From Lomentospora prolificans (Eukaryota; Ascomycota; Sordariomycetes; Microascales; Microascaceae): a stretch of DNA of 64,000 nt. Made by a program: the position numbers and the translations under genes. Below are positions 12,844 through 23,500 of the stretch, in pieces (within the stretch, counting starts at the first letter, position 1; the number at the start of each line of letters is the position of its first letter). Location: positions 1,984,001 to 2,048,000 of the forward strand of contig JARFXM010000009.1 in the NCBI GenBank assembly GCA_029532625.1, given 5' to 3'. The notes beneath the pieces were generated by a model. It saw nothing but the letters and a program-made list of their open reading frames with translations, had not been told where the DNA came from and made no database searches.

Positions 12844-13447
12844 TTATATCAAACCCTTTCGCGCGAGCTCAACCTTCCTCGCTGCCTCGCCAGGCTTGAA
12901 ACCACCTCTAGACACGCAAATCTTGGACCCTTCGCCTAACTCAAATTTTTCCTGGTGGTTCGGCCAAGGGCACGGGCAGTGGTGTGGGAAGTGAACGCAC
13001 GCTGCCAATCTGTTAGCGTCGCTCGTATGTCGGCTGCGCATGGAGACGTAGGAGGAGGGGGAAAAGAAAATGGGAGAAAGAGTCTCATACCTAGGGTATC
13101 CGGGCAGAGATACTTGTCGCAGTAGGCTATTACAGATGTTCCAGGTTAGCTGCAAGGCACGCGAGACCCAGACTAGCGTCTATGACGTAACGAGAAGAAG
13201 TCCGTTTCCAGAAGAAATGGGTTCAAGGGTTAAAAGGGGAAGGATGGTTGGGCATGTAGGAAGGAGAGGAAAACGCACATGAATCGTAGTTGTGCCTGTA
13301 CATGGATGAGTCGCTGGGCACGTTTTGCTGGCGATGTTGTTGGTGGTGGTGGCCGCCGTGGTCATGCCCGCCGAACATGTGGTCGAAGAAGCCGAATTGG
13401 GCGGATGCTGCGCCAGCGAAGGCGAGGAGGACGGGTAGGGAGCGCAT
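12844..13447 (-). CDS. LCL2: LCL2, long chronological lifespan protein 2 (secreted/ER, Cys-rich)
   Basis: Three exons, 13447-13279, 13126-13091 and 13001-12844, encode 120 residues. Residues 1-16 form a signal peptide ending ASA|QF. The mature part begins QFGFFDHMF, followed by a Gly/His/Gln-rich stretch and NVPSD. The middle exon is only 36 bases and supplies SYCDKYLCPDTL, joining at codon phase 1 on both sides. The last exon carries ACVHFPHHCPCPWP, KFELGEG, ICVSRGGFKPGE and ARKVELARKGLI, all family hallmarks. Yeast Lcl2 is linked to replicative/chronological lifespan and ER-associated degradation; its biochemical role is not settled. Length matches the family. The gene is divergent from bL27m, sharing about 425 bases of upstream DNA. 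Confidence 0.92.
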
Positions 13448-13872
13448 GTTGGATTTTGCTTTACTTTCTTCTTTCAGATGGGGGTATCGAAATGGGAGCC
13501 TGCGATTAGGTCAAAAGGAGTGTATTCGGTGGGAACTATCGCGGGTTATCCCAAAGCGTAGACGAATGCGTGGAGTTTAGGGTGAACTAAAAGCTATGCT
13601 GTCCAGAGTCAATATTGACAGGGCTAACTCAGCGAAGTTGCACTGCTGGCAAATAGTCTTATCGATAGGCAAAACTTGTCCTTGCTGACTCAGCTCATAT
13701 GGCTCTTCAGTGGTGCTGACTTTTGCCGAGGTTTATCCTGTTCTAGGTGTGTAGCAAAAATTACTAGGGAGTGCCTCTCAAATTTGTTCCAACGCGGCCA
13801 ACCTCTTTCGACATCAAGAAAAAAGTCTCGTGTCTCTGCTTCCGAACGGCACGGACGCCAAGACCAGTAACT
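13448..13872. promoter_or_regulatory. Divergent promoter region, LCL2 / bL27m
   Basis: A 425-base interval between the start codons of two divergent genes. No specific factor site could be assigned. An in-frame upstream Met for bL27m exists at 13771, but the later Met at 13873 gives a better mitochondrial presequence. Confidence 0.5.
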
Positions 13873-14852
13873 ATGTCATTGGCTTCATTGCAGAGGCCCG
13901 TCGGTGCCGCTGTTGCGGGATTGACAACGAGGCTGCTGCTGACGACGAGCTGGGTGCCGCGCGGCGCTGCGCTGGGAAACGTGCTGGTAGAGGGTAGGAG
14001 AGGTGCCAAGGTCAAGTCGCAGGGACACTATGCGTTCAAGCCTAAGAGAACGATTCCTAAAAAGCTTGGTGCGAAGAGGACAGGAGGTATGTTGATCAAT
14101 TGGAACTGGACTGGGTTATCTCCTGGAGCTTGCTTTCCCTCCAAGCCCCAGTCGGACGATGGATGACATGGAACTTGTCGGCTAATACGATGCACCTTTA
14201 TACAGACCAATACGTGATTCCCGGAAACATCATCTACAGACAACATGGCACCCACTGGTGGCCCGGCGAGAACTGCATCATGGGTCGCGACTTCACCATT
14301 CACTCCATGGCTACCGGCTACGTCAAATACTACCGCGATCCCGCCCTCCACCCCGACCGCAAGTACATTGGTGTCGTCTTCCGCAAGGAGGATACCCTTC
14401 CCTATCCCAAACACGCCGAACGCAAGCGCCGCCTCGGCATGATCGCCACCCCCATGCGCGGCGCCGCCCGCAAGCCCGAGCTCAGCGACTCAGGCATCCC
14501 CAACGTCGTGCGCAAGGTCAACCCCGACAGGCCGCACGCCGAGCCCCAGGTCCTCACCCTCAAGAAGGACTACACGTACCGCGAGGACAACTGGCGCATC
14601 GGACGACTCGTCAAAACGACAGGCCTCCAGATCAAGGGGTTCAAGAGCAGGAGGGCGTACCTCAGGCACAGGCGGTGGGCGCGAGAGAGGAGCCTTGCCG
14701 GCTTGAGGAAGGTAAGAGAGAAGATGGAGCAAGAGGACGCGAACGAGGAGTGGGTTGTTGCGGCGAGGGAGAAGGCTGCGCAGCTGCAGCAAAGCAAGAA
14801 GAAGAAGGGACACTCCAAGGGAAAGAAGGGCAAGAACCCTAAGAAGAGGTAA
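13873..14852 (+). CDS. MRP7: Mitochondrial ribosomal protein bL27m
   Basis: Two exons, 13873-14086 and 14206-14852, give 286 residues. The first about 28 residues are basic and hydrophobic without acids, consistent with a mitochondrial presequence. The bL27 core follows: KRTIPKKLGAKRTGDQYVIPG spans the splice junction, then IIYRQHGTHWWPGENCIMGRDFTIHSMATGYVKYY. Bacterial L27 is about 85-90 residues, whereas fungal forms carry a long C-terminal extension. Here that extension is basic, predicted helical, and ends in a Lys-rich tail. L27 lies near the peptidyl transferase centre of the large subunit. Yeast calls this subunit Mrp7 (YmL2). The frame across the 119-base intron is unambiguous. Confidence 0.93.
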
Positions 14853-15488
14853 TGAGTGAGACGCGTCGCTGGCAGTAGCTGGGAGAGGGAGGGAACGTTG
14901 GGTAGGGGGGAACTGTACGATTAGTCTGTGTCTCTAATCGAAGTGTATAATGGCCTGTCAATTCTCTTGGGCATATAGACTCTTGATGTCTGCATCTTGA
15001 TAAAACATATAAATCTGTCTTGGAGATCCTAGGCCATATTTTGCATTATAATACTAGTGTTACGACATCCTTTTATGTTATTTTCGTTCGAAGTGCTTTC
15101 AATTTGCTTTTCATGGGATCGCTGTCATTATGGCAGTGGTCTGTGAAAGAAGCTGGCTGCGTTTCAGCGTCTGCGACTTGGTGTTGCTTCTCTCTTTTTT
15201 CCAGTTTTATGCTGGCTGACGATAGCGTCCGGAATGTGACGCCCAACCTTCCTGCATCCGAAGAGCCCTGGATTGGCGGGCTAGAGAAAATCGAAAGAAT
15301 ACTGAAGCGCCTGTATGAATGTGATGATGCTACCAATGGAGGAGTGACGAGGGACTTAGCTGGAGAGGATTCAGAGTATATAGGGAGATTGGAAGGGTAG
15401 ACAGATGGACTAGAAACAGTCCGGCAAAGCCACAGCGACCGCGATCACCCTGCGATATTGTTATGGGGTCACCAGAGGAACCCCAGTT

Positions 15489-15545
15489 AGTGGTCCATAG
15501 TATATTAACCTCAAGCAACGAAGAAGAAAGATTTAAGTAAAATAC
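15489..15545 (+). repeat. Diverged direct repeat, copy A
   Basis: Aligns without gaps to copy B, 165 bases downstream, with 39 of 57 identities. Of 18 differences, 17 are transitions (A/G or C/T). Similarity continues more weakly upstream to about 15457. Confidence 0.6.
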
Positions 15546-15653
15546 CATATTGCACCATACAGAACCACACTTACCCTAATGGCCCCGCTCCGATAGATCC
15601 AGTATTGCTTAAGAGTTGTTTATTGTTACTGTTTCACGAGAGACAGCGCAAGT

Positions 15654-15710
15654 AGTGATCCGTGGTGTATTAACTTCGAACGATGAAGGGGGAAGATCTA
15701 AATAGAGGGC
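15654..15710 (+). repeat. Diverged direct repeat, copy B
   Basis: Partner of copy A at the same orientation. The transition-only difference pattern is that expected from repeat-induced point mutation or cytosine deamination of duplicated fungal DNA. Confidence 0.6.
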
Positions 15711-16736
15711 TATATGGGCGCTGCCAGGCCGTTTATAGAGGGCCGCGCCCATACCAGGCGGCTTCCACTCCCAGGGGTTTGACATCGCCGAGTTGCGGTG
15801 GGGTAGTTGTTCGGCGCCGCCGAGGAATGGGTGGCCAGCGGTTGGCGTACTAGTGCGATGGCGCTGGCACTGGTTGGGGCGTCGCGCCTCTCCAGTCCAC
15901 TCGATCGTGTGCGCTCAGGTCTGGCTCTCGGCCAGACCGTCCTCTTGGGTCAAGACCCTTACAGATATCCTCGTAATTCCAGAGGTGAGCACCAGAGCAA
16001 AGAACGCTTTAGCGACTTTGCCGCGACTGCACAGCCAGGCGTTATGTGTTCGACCATGCACACATGAACAACATGCGTGACCTATCTCAGCTTTCAGCGA
16101 GGGTGAACCATACACGTCTTCTGGCTAAGTCCTTATATATAAAGTAAGATAAATATCAAGGAGATAGTAGAGGAAAAGAGAAGGAGGATAGCGATTAGTG
16201 CCTGAATACACTTGGACCCATACCATACATCTACTGCTAGTTCACTACCATATTGTGCCTCTTCACTCCAACATTGACGACCTCCTCTGGCAGGAAAGAA
16301 AGAAAGGAAGGAAGGAGTAGAGGGTAGGAGGGGTGATATCTCCAGAGCATCGCTAGCTGTGGGGTCTCCAGGACGCGTCACATAGGGCATGTTGACGCGC
16401 CGCTGTATGGTCGCGATCACTTCCAGGTTCGTTGAAAGTTCGCAGGGTGTCAGTATACTCGTCTTCTGGGGTCCAACCTGCTGGCTATTACAACTCTTCC
16501 CCGTACATCCTATGGTGTTACATCCCTAAGGGGCTTAAAGGGTTTAAATACATACACCCTCAAATTACTAATAAGGAAGGAACAATAATAATGTTAATAT
16601 TCTTAGAAACGACTTAATGATCTTTTAAATGAAGACCCTTTATCAGCGCCCTTGCATTTTCCTTGTCTACTTCGCTAAGAACCCGTCGATTTACGATTTT
16701 TATTTTAGCCCCTTGGGAATATAGGGGCGCCAGCTC

Positions 16737-19305
16737 ATGGCGCGCATCGCCGACGACGATGAATTCTCGGAGCTGCGCGTTCTGAGTGATCTTTTTCCTG
16801 ACCTGCAACAGGCTAACTCTAAACCCAACTCGGTTCAAAAACCAGAGGCTAGCCCTCCTACTAAGACGACGACAGGCCCCGGAGCGCAGCTGTCGACGTA
16901 CTCGCACATCATAGACCTGCAGCGTACCTGGATGATTGCCAGGAGGCAGCTACGTGAGGCCGCTCTTAGTAGTTATGAGTTGCAGTCGTCAACACCGCAG
17001 ACGGGTGCCAAGAGACTACGACCGGACGAGGATGGGAGTGCGGCGAGTAGCTCAAAGAGGAGAATCCTGAGTGATCAGCCCGCGCTTGATGCGGCGGGGG
17101 CGTCGAATCCATCTCCTTCGAGGAGGGCTAGCTTGTTCAAAACGGCAACGACGGGCACGCTGAATGATATGGCAAGCAATAGAGGGCAGCAGGTGAACAG
17201 CCCGTCTACACCTATTTCCTCGATGACGCCGCCATTCGTGGAGAGCTCGAAACAGTCGAGGCAGAGGGCGGTGGAGAAGCGCTTGGGCTTGGCGGTGCCT
17301 ATTATCAACTGCGACAGCAGCTCTGACGAAGATATGGCTTCAGGAATCACCAAGGGACTACCGCCTAGCAGCGCCCCGGCAACCATGCCTGCTCAGCAGA
17401 TGCTGAGTGAGAGCTTCAACCGGCCGTCTCAGCCTCGACTTTCTATGCCGACAACCATCACTCCTGTTCCTCTACCGCCGCCTTATGGGGGCGCAGGTGG
17501 CTCCTCTACTCGTGCATCGTCGGCTCCGGGTACTCCTCCAGTGGCTCCCAGGCCTGCTGCGATTCTTCTGTCCAAGAGTAAGCGGTCGTACTGTGTGTGG
17601 TACGGTAAGTTGACTTGGCATCCATGTCCTCCGTCCCAACTTCGATTCCCTGACTTGTACAAAATAGATGAGAATGGCCGCGCATTCAACACCGGTGGTG
17701 CTCTTCTCCCCGACGGGTACAAGAAGCATGGGGACCCGGAAAGGCCTTGGATCTGTCCTATCTTCAATTGTAGCAAGCGGTTTCGCGACCTTAGGGCTCT
17801 CGGGGGCCATTTTACAGTAAGCAATTCTATCAAGTCTGAAACATTTATAGCTGCCTAATTTGGCTTAATAGGCCGGTCACAGAGGAAGGCTGCTCAATGA
17901 TAACTGTGATGGGACTTTGTCCATCGTCGGCGAAAAATGGGGGACATCCTCTGCAATCGTTATTTCCCAAGAGCCTCGAGACCCGAAGCAGCAGCTAGGG
18001 CCACCACTGGAGCCCAAGCAACCGCCGGAAGTGCCTGTCGCAAGTAGGACGAGTACGGGACAAAAAGCGAGTTCTATCGTCACTCCCATCACGCCAGTAG
18101 CGGTACCATCACCACTGGCCCGGCAGACGGCGTCCCATGGAGCGGAGGGCTACTCTAGCATTCCTGACTACCTGAAGGAAGTACTACCCAAGTCGTACGA
18201 TATGAGCATTTTCACCATAACAAAATCATGGCCTGAATTGTCGGCACTCCCCCGAAGGCGCTCCTGGCCACGCGATATCCTAGACTTTTGCCCCAAGCTA
18301 GTGCTGAGCACCAAAGCCTCTACATTGGGGCTGCTGCTATACCTGACCGGGTCTCAGACAGAAAGCTGCGAGCCGTGTAGGAAGCCCAGGCAAAGGTCCC
18401 TTTGCATCGTCACTGATGATACGTTTCCCGAAAGCCTCATTCGCTTGTATGGGAAATGCTGCGCGATGTGCTTCTACCGCCATAAGAGGTGGCATCTACC
18501 GCACAAGTGCACGCACGGTGATATTCTAGATGCAGACCTTGTTAGTGTGACCAGTCAAGGTCAGGAGCTCACCAGTAATCCTATTGCCAGCAGGGGTAGC
18601 AGTACCGGCTTGAGGAGGATCGACACCGAAACTCCACCTGCCGAGAATAACTTCTCCACAGGGACGGAGGACAGAAATCAGGAATCCAACGAAGACATCC
18701 CAGAGCAACACCGGAATGCACACCGCCTGCTCACGCTCCGATCAAGCAGATTAGACGAGGAGGCCACTGCTCCATCCCAGACGACACCGGGAACCGCTAC
18801 AGCCGCTCCTCAGAATATCTCCAGCACCTCCAGTGTACGGGCTGCTGGAAATGTCGAGTCGGCTGATATCTTAGCCATGGAGGAGTGGGAGGTTGCGCCT
18901 GGCCGAATTCGAAGTCAGGGAGCAGACGCGGAAAGTACGTGTTACTAAAAAGCCCAGGATACTGCCCGACTATGTTTATGACGTACTCTGCTAACCATTC
19001 GCGTAGATGTTGTGTTCTCCAACTCCTATCTCACTGCAAATCAGTCAGTTCAAGTGGCTGATGGTGTCGGCTTCAACGTCATTTTCGTGAAGCCCGGAGG
19101 TAGCAGTAGGTGGGAGGCAGACAGGGACACGCTGCGGATCTGCTCCGTATCGGCGGGGAAACTGAAGGTGAAGTTGGATGGTGATGTAGATGTGCACGTG
19201 GGACCAAATGGCATGTTCAAAATCCTCCCCGGGACCACTTGTGTGGTAGAGAATAGGCTCTATCTCGACGCCGTTTTACACATTACTACACTTCACATGG
19301 GGTGA
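16737..19305 (+). CDS. C2H2 / DUF3716 / cupin-like nuclear-type protein of unknown function
   Basis: Four exons, 16737-17604, 17668-17816, 17872-18934 and 19007-19305, encode 792 residues. The N-terminal 280 residues are Ser/Pro-rich and disordered. A C2H2-type finger follows, C319-C324-H337-H342, split by intron 2. A Cys-rich domain resembles fungal DUF3716: C505/C508 in CEPC, a CC-x2-C cluster near 537-541, and further His/Cys in HLPHKCTH. The last about 98 residues (695-792) read as a beta-rich cupin-like fold: VSAGKLKVKLDG, VHVGPNGMFKILPGTTC, ENRLYLDAVLHI. This resembles the C-terminal dimerisation cupin of Mif2/CENP-C proteins. Role unknown; nucleic-acid or chromatin binding is inference. 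It sits next to diverged repeats. All junctions keep frame with standard donors and acceptors. Confidence 0.78.
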
Positions 19306-20568
19306 AGACGCGAGAGGATTCGCGTTTATCTTTTGTCTCCTTTGTTCTGTTCTATTCTTCGCCAGCATATGAAGTATTATCCATCCAGACCCGTATAGTC
19401 TAGTAAAGGGTCGGGTGAGAAGACGGAGTTACATAGATGGTTCCAGTTTAAATGGGTTGCATTTCAATGAGTCGAAACGGCCAGCGCCGAGCGACATGAT
19501 GCACAGCGGCGTCAAGCTATTAATAGCATAGGCGACATTTTATGATTCGGAGTTTCGAGTTAGTTACAAATACCACTACTTGTTTAACTGCGCATATCCA
19601 GTTAGTGCGCGGGCTTGAAGCATGCCTACTTGAAGCATGCCTACTTGACTCGTGGTTGACGGATTCAGCTCCAGCTCCAGATAGAATCCACAGAAGGCCA
19701 CGCGACACATATGTACTAAACGCACGAAATCCCTATGCTCCAGAGACAACGACATTGAACTTCGCAACTTGTGCGTTGTTGTATCAAGTCAAGACCGGGC
19801 TGCTTCGGTTGCTGTACTGTACGTAGTACTGATAGACACTCCGTAAAATAAAAATTAGTGCGCGTGACTGTTGGGTCGGTATGGATGTAGTGTACCTTGG
19901 TACGAAGGTAGTGCCTGCCTATTTTTTTAAGGACATCGATGGGAAAAGTGGGGCCGAAAACACAAGGAAGGTGCTCGCTGGCTGGCTGCCTCGAGGCCAG
20001 GCACTTACAAGCCAGCGATTCTCTAAGGCCCGCCAGCATTCCACTTCTGCGCCTGGCTATTCTCCTCCCCTGCATACTGTGTGCTCATCGACAGGCACCT
20101 ATCAAGCTCGTACAAGCCTCGTGCCTCATGTGAGTGGCTTCGGCCACTTTTAGTGCCCTTGGGAGTGGCATTTTGTAAGCCAACCCAGGTGATCACGACA
20201 CCCCACCATAACGACGGTACTGACTCCGAGACAAAGGCCAAGTCGGCTGAGCTGGGTACCGCCGACTGAGCATGTTAATTCTCCTGGCGGGGCGGGCCTT
20301 TCTTTACTTTTCCTAGAATGGGCGAGACCATGTGGAAGAGACCATTTTACGGGGTACGTTCGCGTGATGGGTGGGCGTGGACTCTCGTTACCGAGGGGCT
20401 GAACGCGCGTGTCGGGATTTAGAGGACTCGCAAGTTAATATTTAGAGCCATGATGGAAGGAAAAAGGAAAAGAAAGGAAAGTATATTCTCGATGTTTGAA
20501 ATGATTGGGAAATTTTACCTTTTTTTCTATCTCTTTCTTCTTTGTATTGCTGTTGGTCAAATCAAACT
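19306..20568. other. Intergenic region upstream of the SesB-CorA fusion gene
   Basis: About 1.26 kb without a supported gene. It contains a short 15-base tandem repeat and, just before the next start codon, a pyrimidine-rich leader (about 20515-20545). Confidence 0.5.
19614..19648 (+). repeat. 15-base tandem repeat, about 2.3 copies
   Basis: The unit cttgaagcatgccta occurs twice perfectly and begins a third copy. It is non-coding and has no known function. Confidence 0.8.
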
Positions 20569-23500
20569 ATGGACCCGACCCGCGAAGACAAGATGATGGC
20601 GGGCGCCAAGGCGGACTCGGAGCCGATCCCGTCGAGTGGAGATCTTGTTGATCGGACAACTCCGGCGCCGACGAGTGCGCCAGCCACGGAACGTGAACAT
20701 TTCGAGGAGTCGCAGCGGGCGCAGGGGAATGAGAGAACGGTAGAAGGCCCCGTCCGAAGTCAATTTGTGCAAGTAGACGGATCAGTAGGAGGGTCGAGAT
20801 ATGATGAGACTACAGTCGAGTGCGTTTTCCCCCACATCTGTTAACGCATGTCTTTGCAAGTAGTACTAAATCCCCAAAAATAGCGTCATCACGGTACCGT
20901 GTCCCGGGGCGGATGCGGTAGAGACGTGGTCCCGCGACGCCCTGGTTGAAAACTACTTTGGCGCACCCTCGATGCGAAGCTCCCAGCGCAACTCGGATAT
21001 GCGCGAGAGCCAGAGGAGCGGGCGAACGAGGAACAGCGGGACCAGCGGGCGCACTGGGCCTGCTCCGGCGCCGAGCTGGGTGAGATTGGGGGTGAGGAAG
21101 GAGGCCCATCGTGCGAGGGTGTTGATGTATGCGCACCGGGAGATGGGGGAAGGTGTAACGCTGAGCCGATTGGCGGACGATTTGTTGCAGCAAGTGTTGG
21201 ATTTGCGGTTGATGAATGTGAGTACTCGTCCGGTTTTGCTTTAGGTACGGATATGAAGATGCTAATGTTTTGGTAGAGCGCTTCGAGGCCATTATTTTTC
21301 ATCTGCCATAGCATTGGAGGCCTTGTGGTCAAGATGGCGTTGGCCAAGGCGAGGAGGAATCCGCTCTACGAGGGTATTGCTGACGACTGCTACGGGATTG
21401 CATTCTTCGGTAATTTGGCTTCCATAGATCGTCATCTTCTGCTATTGTACTAATACCGACCCAGCTACGCCGCATCGTGGATCCAGCTATCTGAGCATGC
21501 CTGACATCTCACCCAGCATTCAAAGCCTCCTACATCTATCGCAACCCTTACCTAGGTCGATAACTGAGGAACTTCGCTCTGGCCACCCCCTCCTCTTACA
21601 CATTGACGAAGAGTTCCGTGTCTTGGCCAGCGATCTTCAAGTCTGGACTTTTTATGAGACTATAGAGTCCCGTATATCGAGCCAGGCCGAGTCTCGCCCC
21701 GGGGAGGTTTACTTCACTGCTTCCATAACTCCCGTCAAATCAGCCATTCTGGGAATAAGGCAGGAGACCATTTACCCTCTTCAGAGCGATCACGCAAACT
21801 GTGCATCATTTGGAAAAAACAACGCGCAAACTATGAAGTTATTTCTCAAGAATATCGCGAGGTGCATCGCCAGAGCGGATGAGAATAACGGAGGAAAGAA
21901 CCATACGCCGTTGAACCTTGAGCAGAAGGTTCCGATTGAAGTGCACGGCTTCTTCGAGGATCCGGTTGCTGTCACAGACATGGAAACTCTGACTACAATT
22001 CGAGCGTGGTCTACTCGGATAGCCTTGAAAGACTTCCTTGACAAAGGTCCTGTGGAATGCCTTAATGACCGGCTTAACGAGGTTAACGAGGGGCCAACAG
22101 ATGCCCAGTTCATGGCTGCGCGCCGGAGAACTACCAGGTTACAAGAGGTGGACTTGCCCTCGCCTCCCGTTCTTGAGCTAGGAGAAAATCTTCTCGCTAT
22201 CGGAGGGAACCAAAATGATGGGCGGAGCACAAACTCTGAAACAGCGCTCCTCTCCAAGGCTGCGCCTATGCCCGAATCAGCCCCTGTCTCCCCAGCGTTC
22301 GGAAGTGATCTCGGGCCCGCCACGCCCGGCAACAGCCCTAATCCGGCTGCTGTCGAAGAGCAAAGAGGGAGATCAGAAGAGATTCCCAAGCCTGAGGCGG
22401 TTCGGAGCCGGTCGACGAGTGCGACCCGGGCATCTCGTCCGAAAGACATAATCATAGAGTCACCCAAGTCTCGAAGGAGAGTCGCGCTTACACGTCGATT
22501 CACTGACCAGTTCAACGCCAAGTGGAGCGGGCCGCTCGAGAGGGCATTTTTCCAGGCCTCACCATTTGGTACAGCGCCCGAAGTCCCCGCGTCAGATCCC
22601 CTGGTCCCGGTATTTGCGAAGCCAGACGAGAAGAACCGACGGTTTATCTGGACGCACTTGCCATTCACGAATCCGGCGTGGGTTAAAGTAAGAATCTGCA
22701 TTTACGACAGGCAGATATACAGACACTAACTAGATTTATAGAAGGTATTCGAGACGTTGCAAGTCAAGGACGGGAAGGACTTTACGGAGTTGTTCAATCA
22801 TGGCCAGTGGTACTCGAAGCATACCCGCGGGCGGCATTCCCAGCATTACGCCTTCTTCGTCCGGCCTGCTTGTAATTTAATCCCGCCAACCCCAAGTGAG
22901 TCTCCCTTGTGCCTTGGACTACTTGATGTTAACACTTTGTGCTAGTGTCTCCCCTCTCGAGAAGGAGCTCCCTCGGAGCCACGAACGAGCCCATCGTCTA
23001 CCTTTTCCTCCCATTTCTCCACTTCGACTCCTACAAGAATCTCGTACGTCGTCGAAACCTTATCCAACGACGCCTCCGCCAAGGTAGAGCCCGGCCAACC
23101 CCGCAAAGCGTTGCGAGGTTAGACTCCCTCGAACTTCAAGTCATCTGGGAGTTCCTTGGGTACGATCCACCCGTCAACTGCAGGCGCACGCTGGATCAGT
23201 ATGGATACCCGTCGCTTCACGACACGCGTCCTCGCGATGACGACCAGATGCTGTACAAAATGACCAAGGAACGCATCGCTCTCTCAGATCAAGTAGGGCC
23301 AGATACGTATGAAAATCCAAATGATGGGAAAGACGGGAAATCGACGCGGGGCTCGCGACGTGAGACGAGTTCTCTGAATGCAAGCGGGCATGAAGATGAC
23401 TGTGAGAGTAGCGATGAGGAGTTGTCTGCGGCAGTGGAGGAAGATGTTTTGAACGGAAATGTTCTCATGGTGGACCAGTTGTGGATGTGGGTTATCGGGC

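Larger units (their letters stand above)
14853..16736. other. Repeat-containing, probably decayed intergenic region
   Basis: About 1.9 kb with no intact gene. It holds a pair of diverged direct repeats (15489-15545 and 15654-15710), an AT-rich segment before the next gene (16500-16700), and several short open frames without domains. The repeats differ almost only by transitions, so part of this interval is probably a mutated mobile-element remnant. Confidence 0.5.

Noticed and set aside
13771..13872. Upstream in-frame start for bL27m
   Set aside because: The extension lacks presequence character, and the Met at 13873 begins a good mitochondrial targeting segment.
21790..22701. 303-codon open frame antisense to the SesB-CorA gene
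   Set aside because: It lies opposite a conserved exon and carries no recognisable motif.
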